Shown piece after piece: positions 15,078-21,776 of a stretch of 32,268 nucleotides of DNA. Position 1 is the stretch's first letter. Each line of letters starts with the position of its first letter. Origin of the DNA: a virus; IMG/VR virus record IMGVR_UViG_3300042922_000137, positions 1 through 32,268 of that record, one strand, 5' to 3'. Under the pieces are notes generated by a model, which worked only from the letters and a program-made list of their open reading frames with translations, did no database searches and was not told where the DNA came from. Made by a program: the position numbers and the translations under genes.

Positions 15078-15312
15078 TTCCGCTTGTGCGGGAATTCATT
15101 GCACCCTAAAGTCGTATAGCTGAATTCTGAGTAAATACCAACTCACCGTCTCTTCAGGATGTCTTTATCAGAACTCGACGCCTCTACTTGCTAATGGGAG
15201 GACCAAAATTAGCTTTTGAGGTGAACATCCTCACGGGTAGTTCGCATTCTGACTTTTAGTGCTTCAAGAGCCTACAATTTAAAGTCAATTAAAAATGTGT
15301 CACTTATACAAC

Positions 15313-15341
15313 ATTGTAACATTATTACAGTACAATTGCAA
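15313..15341 (-). promoter_or_regulatory. Promoter of the structured RNA / tRNA-Tyr transcript
   Basis: On the minus strand TTGCAA (15341-15336) and TACAAT (15318-15313) are spaced by 17 bases. Transcription would begin near 15305, at the start of the structured RNA. The spacer holds the palindrome-like TGTAA-TAATG-TTACA, a possible operator. It lies just beyond the stop codon of the 63-residue gene. Confidence 0.6.
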
Positions 15342-15348
15342 CTACTTT

Positions 15349-15540
15349 CTATTCTCTATAAGATTCAGGAATGTAGAATTCATCGCACTCATCTTCAAAC
15401 GTGTATTTTCGTGGTTCATATTGATCAATGTTGTAAACCACATTTAAGCAGTTTGCACAGAAATCTTCTTCACTACCATCGTCTTGTTTCATTTTAAAAT
15501 TCCTCCACGTAAGAGGCACATTGCAGCAACGACACCTCAT
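15349..15540 (-). CDS. Small zinc-ribbon protein
   Basis: A 63-residue protein starting MRCRCCNVPLTWRNF, with a second Cys pair in EDFCANCLNVVYN. The CxCC ... CxxC spacing suggests one zinc-binding ribbon, a common feature of small phage proteins that bind nucleic acid or host enzymes. The C-terminus is acidic (TFEDECDEFYIPES). AAAGGA precedes the ATG, and a sigma70-like promoter lies at 15573-15602. No family is recognised. Confidence 0.7.
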   Translation of the reverse strand: MRCRCCNVPLTWRNFKMKQDDGSEEDFCANCLNVVYNIDQYEPRKYTFEDECDEFYIPESYRE

Positions 15541-15572
15541 AGGTGGATTCCTTTAATCAATTTCATAAACAG

Positions 15573-15602
15573 AGTATGAACTATCTATTAACCATTTGTC
15601 AA
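15573..15602 (-). promoter_or_regulatory. Promoter for the zinc-ribbon gene
   Basis: On the minus strand a perfect TTGACA (15602-15597) is followed after 18 bases by CATACT (15578-15573), about 33 bases before the zinc-ribbon start codon. The stop codon of the preceding gene lies 17 bases upstream of the -35 box. Confidence 0.6.
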
Positions 15603-15618
15603 GACTTTAGAAAAATAT

Positions 15619-15795
15619 TTATTTACCCTGCTCTTCTAGCCACAAAAGTTTATAAACTATACCCCTCCAAAGACCGTGAGAATCTATTAGTGTAAAAGAG
15701 TCTGCATATTGATGTATTCGGTCAAATGTCCAACCAAATCGCCAGAACTTATATTTAATAGTAGATACATCCTTGCTGAACTTTTCAATCTTCAT
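15619..15795 (-). CDS. Small protein of unknown function
   Basis: A 58-residue protein starting MKIEKFSKDVSTIKYKFWRF at ATG 15795. The ATG overlaps the stop codon of the membrane-anchor gene upstream (ATGA) and has AGGAA just before it. It is basic and aromatic (seven Trp/Phe residues in the middle part) and has no recognised motif. Overlap and spacing indicate co-translation with its neighbours. Confidence 0.6.
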   Translation of the reverse strand: MKIEKFSKDVSTIKYKFWRFGWTFDRIHQYADSFTLIDSHGLWRGIVYKLLWLEEQGK

Positions 15796-15917
15796 TTCCT
15801 ATTCTCCCCACTCATTGGAATTTGATTCACTTGATGACTTTCTACTGGCCTTACTGTCACCCAAACAATTGCTAGGATGGATAGGCCAGCTATGACTATG
15901 ATTGTTAGTTCTTTCAC
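15792..15917 (-). CDS. Single-span membrane peptide
   Basis: A 41-residue protein with GTG start at 15917, overlapping the stop codon of the polymerase-like gene (GTGTGA). The AAAGGTG upstream is its ribosome binding site. Residues 4-21 (LTIIVIAGLSILAIVWVT) form one membrane helix, and the rest is a short polar tail. It could be a membrane anchor or a small lysis or host-takeover factor. There is no family match. Confidence 0.6.
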   Translation of the reverse strand: MKELTIIVIAGLSILAIVWVTVRPVESHQVNQIPMSGENRK

Positions 15918-17197
15918 ACCAACACCTTTTCTTCAAACACTTGACCGTTATCTTTCCAATTAATCCCTACTGGAACTAAGCCGTCTGTACCAAAACGACT
16001 TCTGAAGCAATCACCCATTGTGTCTGACAACAAACCACAGTGCTCACGAGCAATAATGAACGAGTCGTGCACTGGAAGGCAAGGAATATTCTTTTCGATC
16101 ATTACACTCAAAACATCAGCAGCAAGTTCACTATCATGATATTGTAATGCACTACCAAAGCCATCGCCCATACAGAATATATCTTTGAATTGCGGATAAG
16201 CATTTCTAATAAGTGACATTACTTGTGAAGCTTTACCAAGTGTATAATTTTCATCCTTGCGTTTATTAATTTCAGATTGAATAGCTCCTTGTGCCTTCTT
16301 TTCATTAAGAGAGTTAAACATGATATTAACTGCAAGCTTAATAATCTTACGGTTACTTGCTGACATATCCTCTGGATCAAGCATTGCACTGTAAACGTCA
16401 GACCCTACAGTCTCCAAATCAATACCTTCTCTTGCAGCAGCAATACGGAAATGTAGATTACCATAGTCAATCTCAACAACAGGATTTCCGTTGATTGTGA
16501 TATCTAGACGGCTACTCTCGTCGTTCTTGATCCTCAGCACATCAGACCTGTAAAACCTACCTCCACGACTAAAGTCAATGTTAAACACTCGGCAGTAAAA
16601 ATTATTTAGAACATCTCCATTTCCATCACGAATTGTGCAGATATCGTTCAAGATGTTGAGCTTGCGAACAACCTCTTCAAGTTTCTTTGTACGTTCCGTT
16701 GTTCTGAATATCACGGGGTTTTTATCTTCATCACGAAGCTCAATGTAAGCATAAGAGTCTTGATATGCTAGCTCAGCTATGCGCACAGCCTCTACATCAT
16801 TACAGAACTTCTCAATAAACAAATCAGTAGGTAGAATGTAACTCACTACTCTTTTCTCCTCTAAAGCGTGTGCTTTACCAATATAATTATGAGTATAACC
16901 AGATTTAGTCAGATAATCAACAGCTTTTTTAATTCTCCCTGTTGTAATACCTTTCTTACTTAGTGCTTTCTCACCTGTATTTCTTGAGTATACAAGCTTC
17001 CTATTCTTACGATAGCAAGAGACAAGATTAGTGATAACAACACCAATAGCTTCACCATCCTTCTGTTTCCATTCTCTAACAACACTACTAACCTTTGAGT
17101 ACACCTTAATATCATAAGTAAGTAATCTAGTATTGTAGATTCTATTACCACTATCCTCATTCCTCTCCATCCTACACCATATCCTTCTTCTCTCCAT
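15914..17197 (-). CDS. Family-A polymerase-like palm-domain protein
   Basis: A 427-residue protein. The C-terminal half has the three palm motifs of family A polymerases in order. Motif A is VVEIDYGNLHFRIAA (Asp244), motif B is RKIIKLAVNIMFNS (283-296), and motif C is LPVHDSF with His377-Asp378. The N-terminal part (GITTGRIKKAVDYLTKSGY) looks like a winged helix. It lacks an exonuclease domain and is far shorter than true DNA polymerase I (over 550 residues for the polymerase part plus exonuclease). It may act as a replication initiator, primase-like or terminal repair enzyme. The start is uncertain, as ATG 17170 is an alternative. It is the first gene of its leftward transcript. Confidence 0.65.
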   Translation of the reverse strand: MERRRIWCRMERNEDSGNRIYNTRLLTYDIKVYSKVSSVVREWKQKDGEAIGVVITNLVSCYRKNRKLVYSRNTGEKALSKKGITTGRIKKAVDYLTKSGYTHNYIGKAHALEEKRVVSYILPTDLFIEKFCNDVEAVRIAELAYQDSYAYIELRDEDKNPVIFRTTERTKKLEEVVRKLNILNDICTIRDGNGDVLNNFYCRVFNIDFSRGGRFYRSDVLRIKNDESSRLDITINGNPVVEIDYGNLHFRIAAAREGIDLETVGSDVYSAMLDPEDMSASNRKIIKLAVNIMFNSLNEKKAQGAIQSEINKRKDENYTLGKASQVMSLIRNAYPQFKDIFCMGDGFGSALQYHDSELAADVLSVMIEKNIPCLPVHDSFIIAREHCGLLSDTMGDCFRSRFGTDGLVPVGINWKDNGQVFEEKVLV

Positions 17198-17349
17198 ATA
17201 AAGATTAAATCAAGCACTAAAAGCTCTACAGGCCACGTTATATAAGGCTTGCAGGGGATTTGCACTGAATCGAAATAACCCGGACAGTCGTCCTAGCTAT
17301 GTTCATCGACCCCTATATCCTCGCACAGAAAATAAATCCTGTCAACCCC
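17198..17349 (-). other. Leader of the leftward transcript with RNA structure
   Basis: This non-coding stretch lies between divergent genes. On the minus strand TTGACA (17345-17340) suggests a promoter with a weak -10 near GAGGATATA. The likely leader then holds AGGGG (from about 17314) matching CCCCT (from about 17250) and an internal GGAC-GACT-GTCC hairpin. It resembles a shrunken tRNA shape but has no valid anticodon arm, so I leave it as an unassigned structured leader. Confidence 0.4.
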
Positions 17350-17378
17350 TTGCGTAAAAAGAATCAAGGTGCTAAGAT
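17350..17378 (+). promoter_or_regulatory. Rightward early promoter
   Basis: TTGCGT and TAAGAT are separated by 17 bases. Transcription would begin about 20 bases before the first rightward gene's ribosome binding site. The box lies back to back with the leftward TTGACA at 17340-17345, so the two divergent units may be controlled together. Confidence 0.55.
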
Positions 17379-17407
17379 GGATACATAAATTTCAAAAGGA
17401 GAGAAAA

Positions 17408-17677
17408 ATGAAACAATACACACTAGAGATTGAAAGCTCACACTCGGACTATGAACGCATGTACATGTCTAAAGGACATCATCCGGCAGAGGAGTTCAAG
17501 AAAGCTTTGCTTGAATATGGAGAGGATGATCCCATGTCAGAACCTGAACATTTGTGGATTAAGCGTGTACCGTGCAACAATGGTGACTATGCCTTTTACA
17601 ACAATATTGTGGACAAAGGTACAAGAGGTGCTTTCCCTGCCACTTATGTGTTTGAGTTCAGTCGGGATAACAAATGA
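17408..17677 (+). CDS. Early protein, unknown function
   Basis: An 89-residue protein. I chose ATG 17408 because AAAAGGAGAG lies 6 bases upstream; the longer frame has no such site. The sequence begins MKQYTLEIESSHSDYERM and has a mixed alpha/beta pattern with many charged residues. It is the first gene of the long rightward early transcript, a position often used for host-takeover proteins. No family is recognised. Confidence 0.75.
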   Translation: MKQYTLEIESSHSDYERMYMSKGHHPAEEFKKALLEYGEDDPMSEPEHLWIKRVPCNNGDYAFYNNIVDKGTRGAFPATYVFEFSRDNK

Positions 17678-17973
17678 TTAACCTATTAGTCAAATTCATC
17701 TCCACCCTAGAATACAACAAGAAATACAAACACATGCCTGACCAATTCATGTATGATGAGCTTTACAAACTAGCATACATAAGAAACATGGATGGGCTGC
17801 TGTGCTCAAGGGATCGGATAAGCTCACAATATGTCAGCTATAGAACGTCTTCAGATAAACTGAAAATAATGTTTGACACTGTATGGGCAAACGTGAAAGA
17901 ATCACATAAGCGTAAACATTGGGCTTATGAAGTGAACAAACAGATGGCTAAAATTCAGAATGGGGAGAAGTGA
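17674..17973 (+). CDS. Early protein, unknown function
   Basis: A 99-residue basic protein (MINLLVKFISTLEYNKKYKH at its start), with ATG overlapping the previous stop codon (ATGATT). It is helix-rich, with Lys/Arg clusters near the C-terminus (ESHKRKHWAYEVNKQMAK). No motif is recognised, though nucleic-acid binding is conceivable. Confidence 0.65.
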   Translation: MINLLVKFISTLEYNKKYKHMPDQFMYDELYKLAYIRNMDGLLCSRDRISSQYVSYRTSSDKLKIMFDTVWANVKESHKRKHWAYEVNKQMAKIQNGEK

Positions 17974-18287
17974 TGGTTGTCTATAGATTGCAAAACAAAT
18001 ACGGTAGAGGCCCTTTTCACGGGGATGCTAAAATGGCAAACTACTTAATGAATCACAATGATCCAGAAAAGATGTTACGGAAATCTGGTCTAAACAAGAA
18101 AGCGTTTAATAAGTTGTGTAGCATGGGTTGGCTATTTGCATGGTCTACAAAAGACTTGCAAGATAAATTTTTAACACCAAAAGGAAGGAAGAAAAAGAAA
18201 TCTCTTGGATTTGAATTTAAAGTTATGAAAGCAAGACAATGGGTATTATTTGAAGATGGTCAAGTTTTGTTCAGACCATATAATTGA
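17973..18287 (+). CDS. YRL-GxGPF family protein (first of tandem pair)
   Basis: A 104-residue protein. ATG 17973, five bases after GGGGAG, is preferred over the GTG at 17970. It begins MVVYRLQNKYGRGPFHGD, is Lys-rich in the middle (PKGRKKKKSLGFEFKV) and ends with a strand pair. The opening VYRL.N..G.GPF.G is repeated in the next gene, so the two are paralogues. Related phage proteins of this opening are common, but I know no assigned function. It overlaps the previous stop codon. Confidence 0.7.
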   Translation: MVVYRLQNKYGRGPFHGDAKMANYLMNHNDPEKMLRKSGLNKKAFNKLCSMGWLFAWSTKDLQDKFLTPKGRKKKKSLGFEFKVMKARQWVLFEDGQVLFRPYN

Positions 18288-18296
18288 GGTCATTTT

Positions 18297-18695
18297 ATGA
18301 AATTGATAACTGTGTATAGGTTGGAGAATTCAAATGGTGTAGGACCATTTCAAGGTGGACACCGGGATCATGCTGAAAAACTAAAAGGACATGATAACCC
18401 TTTTCAATTTGATAATCGACTATCAGATCGAAGGAAGAAATCTCTCTATAAGGGTGGTTGGGTTTATGGATGGGATAATGAAGAAAGCTTTGACATTTGG
18501 ATGAACGGACAAGAAGAATATTTTAGAGAACTTGGGTATAACAAAGTCAAGTATCAATCTGTCAAGTATAGGGTATATGGTGGGCAAGAATTCTGGTCCT
18601 ACTGTGAAGAGAAAGAAGATTGGATTAAATTTAATACAGATGGTAACCAAGTAATTTTCAAAAAATTCATTAGGATTAAGGAGGAGAAACAATGA
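18297..18695 (+). CDS. YRL-GxGPF family protein (second of tandem pair)
   Basis: A 132-residue paralogue of the preceding gene. It starts MKLITVYRLENSNGVGPFQG, followed by a KGGWVYGWDNEESFDIWM segment that aligns with the GWLFAWSTKDLQDKF part of its neighbour, and a C-terminal KEDWIKFNTDGNQVIFKKF matching ARQWVLFEDGQVLF. It is longer by an insert around EYFRELGYNKVKYQ. The pair has diverged well beyond recent duplication. TTGAGGTC precedes the ATG. Confidence 0.7.
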   Translation: MKLITVYRLENSNGVGPFQGGHRDHAEKLKGHDNPFQFDNRLSDRRKKSLYKGGWVYGWDNEESFDIWMNGQEEYFRELGYNKVKYQSVKYRVYGGQEFWSYCEEKEDWIKFNTDGNQVIFKKFIRIKEEKQ

Positions 18696-18997
18696 CAACC
18701 CTCCTAGCTTGGATAATCGGAGTAATATGCACACAGCTATTGGTGAAATCATACCTTGAAACTTCGTTGAAGCCTTATGGTGGCCTGTGTGAGGCTTGGA
18801 GGAAATGCTACAGGAATGACCCAGAAACCACCGAAGATGAGTTGTGGGAATTGGACAAGGTGCCTGATGAATTCTTCAAGGCTGTCTTCTGGACTCTTGT
18901 ATTAATTTTCAATATTGCTTTGTGGTGGTTCTCATTGTGTGCTATCATTTGGTTCAAGGTGTTTCCGATTGATATTGAGAAGGAGATTTCCAAGTGA
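18692..18997 (+). CDS. Two-span membrane protein
   Basis: A 101-residue protein starting at ATG 18692 (ATGA overlap with the previous stop codon). It has an N-terminal hydrophobic helix at about 4-19 (LLAWIIGVICTQLLV), a charged middle with Cys residues (GGLCEAWRKCYRND, ETTEDELWELDKV), and a second, longer hydrophobic stretch at about 64-90 (AVFWTLVLIFNIALWWFSL). It is probably inserted in the host inner membrane early in infection. No family is recognised. Confidence 0.7.
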   Translation: MTTLLAWIIGVICTQLLVKSYLETSLKPYGGLCEAWRKCYRNDPETTEDELWELDKVPDEFFKAVFWTLVLIFNIALWWFSLCAIIWFKVFPIDIEKEISK

Positions 18998-19110
18998 AAT
19001 TTATTAACTTGACTGAACTTGAAGAGAGGGTAAAGTTGCTGGACAAGCCAAGACCTCAAGACGTTTTGAATCTTATACAACTAATGTATTCAGAGCTTAA
19101 AAACAAATGA
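18994..19110 (+). CDS. 38-residue early protein
   Basis: A short frame with GTG start at 18994, preceded by AAGGAGA and overlapping the previous stop codon (GTGA). The product MKFINLTELEERVKLLDKP... is a charged helical peptide, and its stop codon overlaps the next ATG. Tight overlap on both sides and a strong ribosome binding site argue that it is real. Confidence 0.65.
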   Translation: MKFINLTELEERVKLLDKPRPQDVLNLIQLMYSELKNK

Positions 19111-19328
19111 GTAGAGAAATCCATATAGAATCAACAATAGGTGGTAGGAAAAGTAAATACACGTTTTCTATCAATGACTATGGTGTGATTAATAGTGTTT
19201 ATTATTCTGATATTCAAGTGATTGACGGGATCTGTTCAGGATTTGCAGATTTTATTGATGACAGATATGTTCCAAACACTGTAATGAAAGCATTGACAAT
19301 TCAACTTAAAGGAGAGATAAATGACTAA
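19107..19328 (+). CDS. Small early protein
   Basis: A 73-residue protein that starts MSREIHIESTIGGRKSKYTF with ATG overlapping the previous stop codon (ATGA). It has a strand-rich N-terminal half (SINDYGVINSVYYSDIQVI) and a helical end. It overlaps the next gene by 8 bases, and its own last codons carry GGAGA, the ribosome binding site of that gene. Confidence 0.65.
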   Translation: MSREIHIESTIGGRKSKYTFSINDYGVINSVYYSDIQVIDGICSGFADFIDDRYVPNTVMKALTIQLKGEIND

Positions 19329-19719
19329 AGAACAATATCAATTGGTATTGGAATCTGTTAACAAGGTTGTGCAAGATACGTTGGATCTTGAAACAAGCCT
19401 TACAGATGACCAAGGTAATAAGAAATTCGAAGACGAAATCACAGATATCCTTACAACACTTAACGTAATTGAGGATTGGGCAAAGGAAGGTATTGACAAG
19501 CTTAATCAGGAGGTGGTTATTAATAGTTTTCTTTCTGAATTGAAGCTTGTATTTGAGAAATATGAAGCTAAGCTTGAAGTGCTGGATGAAGAATCAGGTT
19601 ACGGAGAGGGCTATGGACAAGGGGAGCTGAATGGTGTAAGATTTACTGCAACGACTGATGGTGTGACAGGTAGTAAAGATATTTTGAAGAGTGTTATTCT
19701 TAGCGGTGATTTGGTTTAA
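19321..19719 (+). CDS. Acidic helical early protein
   Basis: A 132-residue protein. Residues 1-80 are acidic and helical with coiled-coil character (EQYQLVLESVNKVVQDTLDL, VFEKYEAKLEVLDEES). The C-terminal 50 residues are Gly-rich and strand-like (GYGEGYGQGELNGVRF). It is preceded by GGAGAT. No family is recognised. Confidence 0.65.
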   Translation: MTKEQYQLVLESVNKVVQDTLDLETSLTDDQGNKKFEDEITDILTTLNVIEDWAKEGIDKLNQEVVINSFLSELKLVFEKYEAKLEVLDEESGYGEGYGQGELNGVRFTATTDGVTGSKDILKSVILSGDLV

Positions 19720-19730
19720 GGAGAAAAGAT

Positions 19731-20033
19731 ATGCAAGTACAACTAAATGTTAAATTGGATAGGGTTAATGAGAAACATCTAGCTATTTTCCAAAACTACT
19801 TATCTAAGTCGGAAACTATATCCATTAATATTGGTGAAGATGTTTTTGAAGTTCATGCTTACGAAATTGGGATGGAGTATGATGGACATTTCGAACGCAT
19901 TATCATGAATGGGTGTGGTGTTAACAAAAAAGAACAAGAAATTCTAGAAGCTAAAGCTGCTGTTCGCACTAAACAGAAAGAATTTAAAGAAGCTCAACGT
20001 AAACTGAGTGAATTGACAGGAGGTAAGAAATGA
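19731..20033 (+). CDS. Small early protein with C-terminal coiled coil
   Basis: A 100-residue protein with ribosome binding site AAGGAGAAA. The first 60 residues form alternating strands (MQVQLNVKLDRVNEKHLAIF, SINIGEDVFEVHAYE). The last 40 are a Lys/Glu/Ala helix (KEQEILEAKAAVRTKQKEF) likely to form a coiled coil. Function unknown. Confidence 0.65.
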   Translation: MQVQLNVKLDRVNEKHLAIFQNYLSKSETISINIGEDVFEVHAYEIGMEYDGHFERIIMNGCGVNKKEQEILEAKAAVRTKQKEFKEAQRKLSELTGGKK

Positions 20034-20206
20034 CAGCTTTTATTATCACAATGCTTGTGCTACATTTGATTAATCTAGGGATCAATATGAACGATCTGAC
20101 TACACGAGTTTACCCTTACACGAAAACTCGGGATAAAATGGATGACGTAGTTAGTTTGCTGGTGTGTTTGGGCTTTGCTGTGTGGGCTGGGTTTTTGATT
20201 TTCTAA
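20030..20206 (+). CDS. Two-span membrane peptide
   Basis: A 58-residue protein whose ATG overlaps the previous stop codon (ATGA), with GGAGGTAA upstream. It has a hydrophobic start (AFIITMLVLHLINLGI), a polar loop (NDLTTRVYPYTKTRDK) and a hydrophobic end (VVSLLVCLGFAVWAGFLIF). This looks like a hairpin membrane protein with both ends on one side. The start site and coupling support it. Confidence 0.65.
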   Translation: MTAFIITMLVLHLINLGINMNDLTTRVYPYTKTRDKMDDVVSLLVCLGFAVWAGFLIF

Positions 20207-20226
20207 ATTGAAATGTGAGGTGACAA

Positions 20227-21006
20227 ATGGGTACTCGTGAAAAAGCATTCCTGACATTGGTGGATGGAGAAGAAGTTTTTGCTCCTCGTAAGAAGTCTCG
20301 TTCAGAAAAGAAGCCTCGACAATCTGACCGTACTGGTGAGTGCTATGGTGTTCACAACTTTGAGCCGACAGTTTGGCAAAAAGAAGCTCTAGAGGTAATC
20401 GAATCCCATGATATTACATTCGTAGACTCGGTTGCAGGAACTGGGAAGACCACTATGGCTCTTTTCTACGCCTGCAAAGAATATCTTGCAGATGTAAACA
20501 AGCAGATTGTGTTTGTTCGTACTCCTGCTGAAGTTGGCCCAGATCGAATTGGTTTTCTTCCCGGATCAGCAAAGACCGATTCAGAGAATAAGCTTGGACC
20601 GCACTTTGAGTCAACTAAAGCTTTACTACAAGACTTCATTGGAAAGAACAAGATGGATGCGGATGAAGGTAAGCGCATCCACTTCTCGATTCCTAATTTT
20701 GAACTTGGTAAGACCCGAGAAAACACTGTCTATATTTTGGATGAGTGTCAACTGTTGCAGCCCCTCATCCTTAAGCTTCTGCTGGAGCGTATTGGGCACG
20801 GCACTAGAACAATTGTTTTAGGTTCTAGTGGGCAACTTTACACGAGTGATCGTGGACGTAACGGATTGCGTGATGCATATGCGCGTTTCTTTACAGAAGA
20901 TATGCAAAAGAAGTACGAACGTATTGGTCACTATAAGTTTCCGTTGGATGCAATCCAACGTGCTGATGTAGTTCGAGATGTCATTGAAGCCTATGAAAAT
21001 GAATGA
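20227..21006 (+). CDS. phoH: PhoH-like ATPase
   Basis: A 259-residue P-loop protein of the PhoH family, which is common in phages. Walker A is VAGTGKTT at 69-76 and Walker B is YILDECQLL at 169-177, with the sensor-like GTRTIVLGSSGQ at about 196-207. The N-terminal 45 residues are basic and disordered (APRKKSRSEKKPRQSD). PhoH proteins resemble the ATPase part of superfamily 1 helicases and probably act on RNA or DNA. The ribosome binding site is GAGGTGAC. A homing endonuclease gene is inserted directly after the stop codon. Confidence 0.9.
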   Translation: MGTREKAFLTLVDGEEVFAPRKKSRSEKKPRQSDRTGECYGVHNFEPTVWQKEALEVIESHDITFVDSVAGTGKTTMALFYACKEYLADVNKQIVFVRTPAEVGPDRIGFLPGSAKTDSENKLGPHFESTKALLQDFIGKNKMDADEGKRIHFSIPNFELGKTRENTVYILDECQLLQPLILKLLLERIGHGTRTIVLGSSGQLYTSDRGRNGLRDAYARFFTEDMQKKYERIGHYKFPLDAIQRADVVRDVIEAYENE

Positions 21007-21019
21007 TAGGGAGGTAAAA

Positions 21020-21763
21020 TTGCACAAGAATGCAATTGATTGGACTGATGTTCAGGTTGGTAGGCTAGTAGTAAATAAGTTGCTTGGTAAACACGCGAAA
21101 AGGAGGACACTTATTTGGTCAGCAGTCTGTTCTTGTGGAAATGAAACGAAAGTTACGTCAGCTGAGCTATCAGCGGGTCACACCAAATCTTGTGGGTGTC
21201 TCTATAATGAAATTTTGAAACAGAGAAACGAAGAGTTCGCGGAAAAATATAAAACTCACGGCATGGCAGGAACGGCTGAGCAGAAGGCTTGGAAACGTAT
21301 AAAGCAGAGGTGTTTAAATCCTAAGTGTGATGAATACGAAGTATATTCTAAAATTGGAATCTCCAAGGCTTTTGCAGAAGACTTTATGAATTTCTACAAT
21401 GATATTGGACCCATTCCGGATAACTTTACAGGTAGGGTGTCTGTTGACCGAATAGAAAATTCTCTTGGTTATGTGGAAGGTAATGTTCGTTGGGCTAACG
21501 ATGAGATGCAAGCCCGTAATAAAGGCATGTATGCCAACAACAGTAGCGGTATAACAGGGGTGCGATTGCATGTAGGAAAGAATGGCAAGACCTACTGGAC
21601 TGCATCTTGGTATCCCAAATCCGGAAAAAGTAAAACTAAATACTTTTCGGTAGATAAGTATGGAGATGAATTAGCATTTTTCGCAGCGTGTGAAATGAGA
21701 AGCCTGATGATTGAGCGTTTGAATCTGGCGGGTGCTGGGTATTCAGAAAACCATGGTAAGTAA
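21020..21763 (+). CDS. HNH homing endonuclease with AP2-type DNA-binding domain
   Basis: About 247 residues. TTG at 21020 is the likely start because AGGGAGGTAAAA precedes it; the longer frame would run back into phoH. It has an N-terminal zinc-like segment (SAVCSCGNETKV ... TKSCGCL), a central HNH-like core (VSVDRIENSLGYVEGNVRWA) and a C-terminal AP2-like fold (SSGITGVRLHVGKNGKTYWT). This domain order is typical of mobile endonucleases in phages. Its 3' end lies just upstream of the ClpP-like start codon, so it sits cleanly between two core genes. It is probably a mobile insertion. Confidence 0.85.
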   Translation: MHKNAIDWTDVQVGRLVVNKLLGKHAKRRTLIWSAVCSCGNETKVTSAELSAGHTKSCGCLYNEILKQRNEEFAEKYKTHGMAGTAEQKAWKRIKQRCLNPKCDEYEVYSKIGISKAFAEDFMNFYNDIGPIPDNFTGRVSVDRIENSLGYVEGNVRWANDEMQARNKGMYANNSSGITGVRLHVGKNGKTYWTASWYPKSGKSKTKYFSVDKYGDELAFFAACEMRSLMIERLNLAGAGYSENHGK

Positions 21764-21776
21764 GGAGTATAAAACT

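Larger units (their letters stand above)
14667..15305 (-). ncRNA. Long structured noncoding RNA (about 640 nt)
   Basis: No reading frame of note lies here, but the minus strand is full of helices. Examples are GACTTT/AAAGTC (15251-15286), GAGG/CCTC (15218-15232), GCTAAT/ATTAGC (15190-15213), TGAGT/ACTCA (15128-15145), a hammerhead core (15031-15077), TAGCC-CCCC/GGGG-GGCTA (15001-15027), GTGTGC/GCACAC (14922-14949), GGCACATT/AATGTGCC (14859-14896), GCTGATG/CATCAGC (14828-14851), GGTCTG/CAGACC (14785-14818) and the 17-bp stem at 14667-14732. A promoter precedes it at 15313-15341 and tRNA-Tyr follows it. Length, tRNA linkage and phage setting recall the large ornate RNAs GOLLD and ROOL, but I cannot confirm membership by eye. 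Confidence 0.7.

Noticed and set aside
14733-15300. Group I or group II intron interrupting tRNA-Tyr
   Set aside because: The tRNA is complete and uninterrupted, and I saw no intron core (P7/P3 or domain V) or intron-encoded protein.
17230-17330. tRNA-like sequence in the divergent leader
   Set aside because: The AGGGG/CCCCT stem and a hairpin are there, but no valid anticodon loop (position 33 is not U) and no proper T arm can be drawn in either orientation.
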